DNA from: an uncultured Amylibacter sp.
Lineage (GTDB): Bacteria > Pseudomonadota > Alphaproteobacteria > Rhodobacterales > Rhodobacteraceae
Length of the DNA stretch: 7,399 bases
Assembly: GCA_937944065.1 (NCBI GenBank)
Contig: CALDZS010000115.1
Coordinates: 1 to 7,399 of the forward strand
Direction: 5' to 3'
Below the pieces are notes generated by a model. That model did not search any database. It worked only from the letters and a program-made list of their open reading frames with translations, and was not told the DNA's origin. Position numbers and translations under genes: made by a program. Positions 1-5,608 of the stretch are shown piece after piece (the stretch's first letter is position 1; every line of letters starts with the position of its first letter).

Positions 1-1052
1 GTACGAGTAGTCGGGAAGTGTTCATGGCTGCTGTGATCTTGTTAATCTTGATCACTGCTGCCCTGACGGCGACGGCAGGCCTATCGTTGGCGTTAGGAGA
101 TTTCCTTGCGGGCCTTCTATTCGCTGGAACCGAGTATCGGCATCAAATCGCCAGCGACATCGAACCGTTCAAAGGTCTGTTGCTTGGTTTGTTTTTTATC
201 TCGGTCGGCATGAGCTTGGATATTTTGGCGGTATGGGCAGATATTGCATGGGTGATACTTGCGACGGTTGGACTGGTTGCGATTAAGGCAAGCATCATTT
301 TTGTTCTTGCCCGCCTCTATCGTTTACCAAAAGATGTGTCTGCTGAAACTGCCATTCTGATGAGTCAAGGCGGTGAATTTGCCTTCGTTGTTATAGCTGC
401 GGCCCTGTCTCTTTCCTTACTCGAAACTGAAGTTGCCCACTTTATGTTATTGGTGGTTATCGTGACAATGTTTTTGACGCCATTGCTTGCAACAATCGCG
501 TACAAAATTGGAGAAGTTTTGAGACGCCGTGAGGCACCAGATGGGCTGCCAAACTTGGTAACCGGTGATGTGCACCCTGTTATCATTGGCGGTTTTGGCA
601 GGGTTGGTAAAATGCTCGCGCAATTGCTTGAAGAACAAAGAGTTCCCTATATCGCAATAGACAGAGACGCTGATTTGGTGGCGCGAGAACGCGCACAAGG
701 CGCACCAGTCTTGTTTGGAGACGCAAGCCAAGCAGACTTGCTACGCCACATTGGTATCGAGCATGCGGCGGCTATTGCAACAACAATGGATGCTCCTAAA
801 TCAGCGGAACATGTCATCAAAGCCATCCACGAGACTTGGCCGCATGTCACGATTATTGCGCGCGCGCGCGACGTCGAACACGCGCGCCAATTGCGGGCTA
901 GCGGTGCGAAAAGCGCCGTTCCAGAAACAGTCGAGGCAAGCCTTGAGTTGTGCGAACAATTGTTGAATGGAATAGGCTTTCCCAAAGACGCTTCTCGCGC
1001 CATTATTGACGACAAGCGTACATGGCACACAGAGACGATCGAGACGGAATAA
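1..1052 (+). CDS. KefB/KefC-type CPA2 potassium/proton antiporter, C-terminal part (5' truncated by window edge)
   Basis: This inner-membrane monovalent cation/proton antiporter belongs to the CPA2 (Kef) family, which exports K+ and in E. coli is gated by glutathione adducts. The frame is open from base 3 to the TAA at 1050-1052, so the GTG at 18 is internal; about 349 residues are visible of a family length near 600. Counting the GTG codon as residue 1, the last transmembrane helices span about 1-165. They include the Kef-typical stretch EYRHQIASDIEPFKGLLLG (39-57), the helix-loop GLFFISVGMSLD and the motif QGGEFAFV (117-124). A linker leads to a Rossmann TrkA-N/RCK domain from about 186, with nucleotide-binding GFGRVG (192-197), an acidic residue after strand 2 (IAIDRD, D215) and GDAS (234-237). 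The C-terminal helix ends in an acidic tail. No ancillary KefF/KefG gene follows. The family call is secure; the ion and the ligand that gates it are inferred. Confidence 0.93.
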   Translation, partial: TSSREVFMAAVILLILITAALTATAGLSLALGDFLAGLLFAGTEYRHQIASDIEPFKGLLLGLFFISVGMSLDILAVWADIAWVILATVGLVAIKASIIFVLARLYRLPKDVSAETAILMSQGGEFAFVVIAAALSLSLLETEVAHFMLLVVIVTMFLTPLLATIAYKIGEVLRRREAPDGLPNLVTGDVHPVIIGGFGRVGKMLAQLLEEQRVPYIAIDRDADLVARERAQGAPVLFGDASQADLLRHIGIEHAAAIATTMDAPKSAEHVIKAIHETWPHVTIIARARDVEHARQLRASGAKSAVPETVEASLELCEQLLNGIGFPKDASRAIIDDKRTWHTETIETE

Positions 1053-1113
1053 TAAATCGAACGAAAATTGCGTAACTAGTCAGGTTTTCAAACAAGCATA
1101 GGTTATCTCAGAT

Positions 1114-1160
1114 TGTCATCGGATTTTGGCAGCTAAAAATGGACCCACCACTTGACCCAA
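1114..1160. mobile_element. possible remnant of an IS21-family insertion-sequence end
   Basis: The stretch starts with TGTCATCGG, continues with GGCAGCTAAAAATGGACCC, and contains the hexamer GACCCA twice, 11 bases apart. IS21-family elements of alphaproteobacteria typically begin with TGT/TGTCA and carry repeated terminal blocks of the 'AAAA-TGGACCC' type. No istA or istB coding sequence and no second end are present, so at most this is a solitary end left after deletion or decay. The resemblance is recalled from the family and not aligned, so it could be coincidental. Confidence 0.3.
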
Positions 1161-1434
1161 CTTTGGCAAGTAAATTTATAACTCTCAAGCTTCTTTACCT
1201 CCAACGTTTCCACTGTCAGCACAGCGTAGAATTAGAAAATTTCTTGCCAACCAAATCGGTCGCTTTGTTCCTATAGCGGCCAGTTCCACGGTTCGCTCTG
1301 ATGTTTGCAGTGGTCGTGCGTTTCGCATATCGTGCAATTTGGGACGATCATCCCTTGGCCACTTTGCTCACACAGAATTGATACGGTCACACTTGATCTC
1401 TTTCGCTTACGTTCTTATTTCCGACTAAACAACT

Positions 1435-1440
1435 CAGGAA
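1435..1440 (+). promoter_or_regulatory. ribosome-binding site of the VOC gene
   Basis: CAGGAA lies seven bases before the ATG at 1448 in an otherwise A-rich stretch. It is a good Shine-Dalgarno match and supports this start over the internal ATG at codon 10. Confidence 0.6.
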
Positions 1441-1447
1441 TAAAAAT

Positions 1448-1954
1448 ATGACCCAGTATAAAGCGCCTGCGGGCATGTCTGTTGGACATGTACATCTAAA
1501 AGTCTCTGACCTTAATCGTTCGATAGAATTCTATCGCGACGTTCTCGGGCTGACCGTAACCCAAAAAATGGGCGATGACGCTGCCTTTCTCTCTGCAGGC
1601 GGGTATCACCACCATATAGGGTTAAATACATGGGAATCGCGCGGCGCAGCGCCGAACACTGGCCCTGCGCCTGGCCTGTACCATCTTGCCCTACTGTTTC
1701 CGGCCCGCCACGATCTAGGGCGTGCCTTGCTGAACCTCGATGCGCAAAAAATCATCTTGGATGGTGCCGCCGATCATGGCGTGAGCCAAGCTCTGTATTT
1801 TAACGATCCAGATGGAAATGGGATTGAGTTATGTTGGGATCGACCCCGTGCAGAGTGGCCGCGTGATACCGAAGGAAAGCTTCGCCTCGCCAGCAAACGG
1901 TTGAACCTGAACGCATTGCGCCAAGAGGCACGTTTGGAACAGGTAGAACCCTAA
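1448..1954 (+). CDS. VOC-family metalloprotein, catechol 2,3-dioxygenase (CatE)-like single-domain protein
   Basis: This cytosolic vicinal-oxygen-chelate fold protein contains two beta-alpha-beta-beta-beta modules in 168 residues. The opening VGHVHLKVSDLNRSIEFYRD is the classic first module. Putative metal ligands are H14 (aligned with His5 of glyoxalase I), H79 in GLYHLALLF and E127 in GNGIELCWDRP. The cluster YHHHIGLNTW (53-62) and GLYHLALLFPAR closely resemble the N-terminal half of Bacillus CatE-type extradiol dioxygenases, but true CatE proteins have two such domains and about 280-300 residues. It may therefore act as a dimer, or be a glyoxalase-like isomerase, lyase or resistance protein; the reaction cannot be read from the sequence. 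The ATG has a good ribosome-binding site. The tail after residue 140 is charged and helical. A strong stem-loop follows the stop codon, so the gene probably forms its own unit. Confidence 0.9.
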   Translation: MTQYKAPAGMSVGHVHLKVSDLNRSIEFYRDVLGLTVTQKMGDDAAFLSAGGYHHHIGLNTWESRGAAPNTGPAPGLYHLALLFPARHDLGRALLNLDAQKIILDGAADHGVSQALYFNDPDGNGIELCWDRPRAEWPRDTEGKLRLASKRLNLNALRQEARLEQVEP

Positions 1955-1970
1955 AGTTATGCCGACCAAT

Positions 1971-2002
1971 GCGGCCATCCAGCCATCGCGTTGGATGACC
2001 GC
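1971..2002 (+). terminator. strong stem-loop after the VOC gene, possible terminator without T-tract
   Basis: Arms GCGGCCATCCA (1971-1981) and TGGATGACCGC (1992-2002) pair over 11 positions with a single C-A mismatch, around a 10-base loop. It begins 17 bases after the VOC stop codon. No run of T follows on either strand, so it is not a classical intrinsic terminator; it could stabilise the 3' end of the VOC transcript or attenuate read-through into the transporter gene. The pairing is seen directly and the role is inferred. Confidence 0.45.
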
Positions 2003-2011
2003 CCTGCACCA

Positions 2012-2035
2012 ATTGCGCAGCTCAGTTGCGCCAAT
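2012..2035 (+). other. second stem-loop upstream of the transporter gene
   Basis: ATTGCGCA (2012-2019) pairs with TGCGCCAAT (2027-2035) over eight base pairs with one bulged C at 2032 and a seven-base loop. It lies ten bases after the larger stem-loop and 45 bases before the TTG start at 2081. It could be a regulatory leader structure or an operator-like inverted repeat. No T-tract follows. Confidence 0.35.
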
Positions 2036-2080
2036 CGATTGTACGACCTAAGCTAGAGCAATCTTTCGTGCGAGATTTCT

Positions 2081-3241
2081 TTGGCTCATAAACACCCCGG
2101 CTCTTCACACGTGACCGTAATCGCCGCATCGCTGGTGTCCGCGGTCTTGGGCTCTATCCATGCATTTTCTGTCTTTCTTGCCCCGCTAGAGACGCAGTTT
2201 GGCACATCCCGCTCGGCCGTATCTCTGACCTACTCCATGGCCTTGATGACCTTAACTGTCGCCGTGTTGTTTGGTCCGCGCATTTATGGTCGTTGGTCAA
2301 CGGCATGGATCATGTGGATCGCCTGTACACTCGCCGCTGCGGGTGCGTTGATCGCTGGTACCACCACATCACTGCCCGTTGTTTGGGTCGGTTACAGTCT
2401 AATTTTTGGTCTGGCGAACGGATTGGGATATGGGTTTGGCCTGCAACTCTCTGCCCAAGTCAGCCTTGGCCGCGAAGGCGTGGCCATGGGGATCGTCACG
2501 GCTGCCTATGCATTTGGCGCCATCATCTCGCCTGTATTGTTCGAGCAGTTGATCACCTCTTACGGGTTTCGCGCGGCGATGATTGCTTTGGCTGGAACCC
2601 TTGTTATCACAGGATTTATCAGCGCGGCCTTGTTACGATCCGCCCGTGTTTGGTATCAAACAAGTGCCACAAACAAGTATAAATTGTCTGTCACCCTAGG
2701 CCGTCAAGCGATGTTGTGGTTGGCCTATTTCGGCGGCGTATTAGCCGGCTTAATGGTGATCGGCCACGCCGCTGGGATCGCCGCACAATACCGCCCAGAT
2801 TTGTCGCCGTGGATCACTCCTATGGTTATTGCGTCGTGTAATCTAGTGGGCAGTTTGGTGGCAGGCCGTTTGGCGGATCGCATGGCGCTCAACGTATTGT
2901 TAACCAGTCTTGCGCTGATCACAGCTTTGGCACTGATCGGTGTCATTTTGTTCGGCCAAAAGGCGGGCTTGTTGATTGGTTTCGGCGTGATCGGGTTTGC
3001 CTATGGTGGCACAATCGCAGCCTACCCTGCGGCCATCGCAAAGCTGTTTGGCATGGCCGACAGTGCGCGCATCTATGGCCGCATCTTCACCGCCTGGGGT
3101 GCTGCGGGCCTGATGGGGCCATGGTCGGCTGGATTTCTGTACGACGCGGTCGGCGATTATCGTTTTGCACTGTTCGTCGCGACAGGTGCCGCAGTCACCT
3201 CAGCGATGACCGTGGTTCTTTTATTCCGAAAACCATCTTGA
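2081..3241 (+). CDS. MFS transporter, oxalate/formate antiporter (OFA)-like, 12 transmembrane segments
   Basis: This major facilitator superfamily inner-membrane carrier has 386 residues and about twelve hydrophobic helices in two six-helix halves, joined by a polar cytosolic loop around residues 188-208. The N-terminal IHAFSVFLAPLETQFG (26-41), with SRSAVSLTYS after it, is typical of OFA-like and monocarboxylate-type carriers. The second half carries the loop 8-9 signature GRLADRM (262-268) and the late motif IYGRIFTAWGAAGLMGP (331-347), also characteristic of OFA-like members. Transported anions in this group are small mono- or dicarboxylates; the actual substrate cannot be told. The start is TTG at 2081: an in-frame TAG lies at 2054-2056, and no ATG or GTG precedes the first helix. 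The preceding GAG at 2072 is a weak ribosome-binding site. GTG at 2111 is an alternative that removes ten polar residues. The stop is TGA. The gene appears separated from both neighbours by leader regions. Confidence 0.88.
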   Translation: MAHKHPGSSHVTVIAASLVSAVLGSIHAFSVFLAPLETQFGTSRSAVSLTYSMALMTLTVAVLFGPRIYGRWSTAWIMWIACTLAAAGALIAGTTTSLPVVWVGYSLIFGLANGLGYGFGLQLSAQVSLGREGVAMGIVTAAYAFGAIISPVLFEQLITSYGFRAAMIALAGTLVITGFISAALLRSARVWYQTSATNKYKLSVTLGRQAMLWLAYFGGVLAGLMVIGHAAGIAAQYRPDLSPWITPMVIASCNLVGSLVAGRLADRMALNVLLTSLALITALALIGVILFGQKAGLLIGFGVIGFAYGGTIAAYPAAIAKLFGMADSARIYGRIFTAWGAAGLMGPWSAGFLYDAVGDYRFALFVATGAAVTSAMTVVLLFRKPS

Positions 3242-3293
3242 TCACCGTGTGTATTCCAAGGATCGTGGACTGTGCTGCAAACGTGTTGGTAGT

Positions 3294-3307
3294 GTGATTT
3301 GGATCAA
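3294..3307. promoter_or_regulatory. FNR/FnrL-type palindrome upstream of the corrinoid-activator gene
   Basis: GTGAT-TTGG-ATCAA matches the FNR/CRP-superfamily consensus TTGAT-N4-ATCAA at nine of ten defined positions. It lies about 204 bases before the ATG at 3511. A CATAAT that could serve as a -10 element is at 3314-3319, which would place the palindrome over the -35 region, a repressing position. If transcription instead starts near 3343 (AACAAT at 3333-3338 as -10), the site would sit near the usual activating position around -42. Oxygen- or redox-linked control would suit a reductive activator, but a single site can arise by chance. Confidence 0.33.
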
Positions 3308-3401
3308 AATTCCCATAATGTTCGCAAGTAAAAACAATTGCTTAACCTCTCTTTCCAGCTAAGAAATCTTGAAAAACAACGAGGCAAATTGGGCCCGAAG
3401 C

Positions 3402-3474
3402 CGCCAGTTTGGCGCAACTGAACCTTAAAAGGACGGTGCCAGCAAAACCCTTGTCTTGCGATCAGGCAAACTGA
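3402..3474 (+). promoter_or_regulatory. possible structured mRNA leader of the corrinoid-activator gene
   Basis: Several mutually exclusive pairings are visible. CGCCA (3402-3406) pairs with TGGCG (3410-3414). CAGTT (3405-3409) pairs with AACTG (3416-3420). TGGCGC (3410-3415) pairs with GTGCCA plus its 5' G (3436-3441, one G-U), enclosing a small CCT/AGG hairpin. Downstream, TCAG (3462-3465) pairs with CTGA (3471-3474), competing with TTGC/GCAA (3456-3459/3466-3469). Such alternative folds can occur in riboswitches, but also by chance in 100 bases. I do not recognise a known class, and the canonical cobalamin B12 box is absent. Confidence 0.22.
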
Positions 3475-3510
3475 CCCCTAAAGTCACGTAAAAATAACAG
3501 GCGACCATCC

Positions 3511-5559
3511 ATGACCAAAGATCCGTTGGTGATATTCACCCCCTCTGGAAAACGAGGGAATTTTGCCGTTGGAACCCCCGTTCTAACTGCCGCGCGTCAG
3601 TTGGGCGTTGATCTGGACAGTGTCTGCGGTGGGCGCGGCATTTGTTCAAAATGTCAGATCACCCCGGCCTTCGGAGAGTTTCCAAAACACGGGCTGACAG
3701 TGTCGGAAAACGCCCTGTCAGAGTGGAATTCGGTCGAAGAGCGTTACAAATCAAAACGCCATTTAATCGAAGGTCGCCGTTTGGGCTGTCAGGCCACCAT
3801 CCAAGAGGATGTGGTCATTGATGTCCCCGCCGAAAGTCAGGTTCACAAACAAGTTGTTCGCAAACGCGCCGAAGCGCGCGATATCACACTGAACCCATCG
3901 ACCAAACTGTACTATGTCGAGGTGCAAGAACCCGACATGCACGACCCATCAGGCGATCTTGAACGTCTAGTATCCGCCTTGCGTACAGAATGGAATCTGC
4001 CGCATCTAGAGGCCGATTTAGGCATCCTAACCACCATGCAACCCATCCTACGCAAAGGCGAATGGAAGGTGACTTGTGCTGTGCATCTGGGGGATGACAT
4101 GTTCAGCCCACGCATCATGCATATTTGGCCAGGCTTTTATGAGGGTACCATCTACGGCCTTGCAGTCGATCTGGGGTCAACAACAATCGCGGGGCATTTG
4201 TGCGACCTGCAAACAGGCGAGGTCGTCGCCAGTTCTGGCATCATGAACCCGCAAATCCGCTTTGGCGAAGATTTGATGAGCCGGGTCAGTTATTCCATGA
4301 TGAACGAAGGCGGCGCTGCCGAAATGACCCGTGCCGTGCGCGAAGGTATGAACGCCTTGTTCGTCCAAGTCGCGTCAGAGGCGCAGATTGATCGCGACCT
4401 GATCGTAGACGCCGTGTTCGTCTGTAACCCTGTGATGCACCATTTGTTTCTTGGGATTGACCCGTTTGAATTGGGCCAAGCCCCATTTGCGCTGGCAACA
4501 TCCGACAGCATTTCGATCCGCGCGATGGAATTGGGGTTAAACCTACACCCTGCCGCGCGTGTCTATCTTTTACCATGTATCGCGGGTCATGTCGGTGCCG
4601 ACGCAGCCGCTGTTGCCTTGTCAGAAAGCCCGAATACTTCTGAAGATTTGGTTCTGGTGGTCGATGTGGGCACAAATGCAGAGATACTGCTGGGCAACAA
4701 GGAAAAGGTGCTGGCATGCTCATCACCAACTGGCCCTGCATTCGAAGGTGCGCAGATTTCTTCAGGTCAACGCGCAGCCCCCGGTGCAATTGAACGGGTT
4801 AAAATTGATCCCGTGACCAAAGAACCGAAATTCCGTGTCATCGGATCAGATATCTGGTCGGACCAAGACGGGTTTGCGGAAAGCATAGTGTCGTCAGGTA
4901 TCACTGGCATTTGCGGGTCAGGAATTATTGAAATGGTCGCTGAAATGCGCATCGCAGGCATTGTCGATGGACCAGGCTTGATCGGGTCACCCGAACAAAC
5001 GGGTACAGATCGTTGCTTCCTCGACGGGCGCACCTATTCATTCATGGTGCATGATGGATCAGCCACAGGCGAGGCTACGATCACTGTGACCAATCGTGAT
5101 ATTCGCGAAATCCAGATGGCTAAGGCAGCGCTCTATTCAGGCGCACGTCTGCTTATGGATAAATTCGAGGTAGACACAGTTGATCGGGTTGTTCTGGCGG
5201 GTGCCTTTGGCGCGCATATCTCGCCATTACACGCTATGGTTCTGGGCATGATACCAGATTGTCAGTTGGATAAGGTCACATCTGCGGGCAATGCCGCAGG
5301 AACTGGCGCGCGAATTGCCTTGCTAAACAGCAAAGCGCGCCGCGAGATTGAAAACACCGTGCGAGAAATCCACAAGATCGAAACCGCAATCGAACCTCGT
5401 TTCCAAGAGCATTTCGTAAACGCATCGGCAATTCCAAACAGCGTCGAAGCTTTTCCAATCTTGGCAACACATGTCACCTTGCCCGACGTGAACTTTAACC
5501 AAGGATCAGGAAACGATGAAGACGGCGGCGGACGACGTAGACGCAGGCGTCGCGGCTAA
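3511..5559 (+). CDS. RACo-like ATP-dependent reductive activator of corrinoid proteins (2Fe-2S ferredoxin plus ASKHA ATPase)
   Basis: This cytosolic 682-residue protein belongs to the family that re-reduces inactive Co(II) corrinoid to Co(I) at the cost of ATP in methyltransferase systems (RACo of acetogens, RamA-type role). An N-terminal plant-type 2Fe-2S domain (about 1-105) has ligands C39, C45, C48 and C93. A linker domain (about 115-205) follows. The ASKHA actin/Hsp70-like ATPase core has phosphate-1 loop AVDLGSTTIAGH (218-229), NPQIRFGEDLMSR (246-258), phosphate-2 loop VDVGTNAEILLG (384-395), SPTGPAFEGAQISSG (405-419), GICGSG (466-471) and adenosine-site LAGAFG (562-567). All expected motifs look intact. 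The C-terminus is unusual: DEDGGG followed by seven arginines and G. The start ATG is preceded by a weak AGG nine bases upstream. The usual partners (MttB-like methyltransferase, corrinoid protein, methyltetrahydrofolate methyltransferase) are not in the window, so its client is unknown. A membrane-protein gene follows after 49 bases and is probably co-transcribed. Confidence 0.9.
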   Translation: MTKDPLVIFTPSGKRGNFAVGTPVLTAARQLGVDLDSVCGGRGICSKCQITPAFGEFPKHGLTVSENALSEWNSVEERYKSKRHLIEGRRLGCQATIQEDVVIDVPAESQVHKQVVRKRAEARDITLNPSTKLYYVEVQEPDMHDPSGDLERLVSALRTEWNLPHLEADLGILTTMQPILRKGEWKVTCAVHLGDDMFSPRIMHIWPGFYEGTIYGLAVDLGSTTIAGHLCDLQTGEVVASSGIMNPQIRFGEDLMSRVSYSMMNEGGAAEMTRAVREGMNALFVQVASEAQIDRDLIVDAVFVCNPVMHHLFLGIDPFELGQAPFALATSDSISIRAMELGLNLHPAARVYLLPCIAGHVGADAAAVALSESPNTSEDLVLVVDVGTNAEILLGNKEKVLACSSPTGPAFEGAQISSGQRAAPGAIERVKIDPVTKEPKFRVIGSDIWSDQDGFAESIVSSGITGICGSGIIEMVAEMRIAGIVDGPGLIGSPEQTGTDRCFLDGRTYSFMVHDGSATGEATITVTNRDIREIQMAKAALYSGARLLMDKFEVDTVDRVVLAGAFGAHISPLHAMVLGMIPDCQLDKVTSAGNAAGTGARIALLNSKARREIENTVREIHKIETAIEPRFQEHFVNASAIPNSVEAFPILATHVTLPDVNFNQGSGNDEDGGGRRRRRRRG

Positions 5560-5584
5560 ACCCAGAGATTTCTTGAAAGCGAAT

Positions 5585-5607
5585 TAGAACACGCATAGGC
5601 TGTTCTA
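5585..5607 (+). promoter_or_regulatory. perfect inverted repeat enclosing the ribosome-binding region of the membrane-protein gene
   Basis: TAGAACA (5585-5591) and TGTTCTA (5601-5607) are perfect complements around the nine-base loop CGCATAGGC. The right arm ends one base before the ATG at 5609. The only Shine-Dalgarno-like bases, TAGG (5596-5599), lie in the loop nine bases from the start. The element could fold in mRNA and modulate translation, or bind a dimeric regulator as DNA. The repeat is seen directly; the function is inferred. Confidence 0.45.
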
Positions 5608-5608
5608 C

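Larger units (their letters stand above)
1053..1447. other. 395-base gene-poor intergenic region
   Basis: No frame here has a start codon plus ribosome-binding site that supports a gene on either strand. One plus-strand frame is open from about 1209 to a TAA at about 1428 without an ATG or a family I recognise; it could be a decayed coding fragment or chance. The stretch at 1114-1160 resembles an insertion-sequence end and is listed separately. A modest hairpin lies at 1258-1281, with arms GGTCGCT and AGCGGCC (one G-U pair) and a 10-base loop. The promoter of the downstream VOC gene should lie here. The best visible match is TTGATC, 17 bases, TATTTC just upstream of 1427, which is weak. No T-rich terminator for the antiporter gene is visible. 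Confidence 0.6.

Noticed and set aside
18..20. GTG at 18 as the true start of the antiporter gene
   Set aside because: The frame is open upstream to the window edge (TSSRE), and the Kef family has several more helices before this point, so the start is outside the window.
858..870. Alternating GC tract of 13 bases in the antiporter gene
   Set aside because: It encodes the conserved ARAR segment of the RCK domain, so codon choice explains it; a slippage or Z-DNA role has no further support.
1375..1392. FNR-like site upstream of the VOC gene (TTGATACGGTCA)
   Set aside because: The half-sites are five rather than six bases apart (TTGA-N5-TCA) and lack the outer match, so it does not fit the consensus.
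2658..2678. Direct repeat AAACAAGT occurring twice in the transporter gene
   Set aside because: Eight bases in an A-rich loop-coding stretch; expected by chance and within a normal reading frame.
3402..3480. Cobalamin riboswitch suggested by CGCAACTG and a CAGG...CTG...CC stretch
   Set aside because: The canonical B12 box and the GCCACTG segment are missing and the order of elements does not fit, so only an unclassified leader is reported.
4286..4789. Minus-strand open frame of 167 codons inside the corrinoid-activator gene
   Set aside because: Its product is a low-complexity, Arg/Pro/His-rich sequence without motifs, and the plus-strand frame there encodes intact ASKHA motifs.
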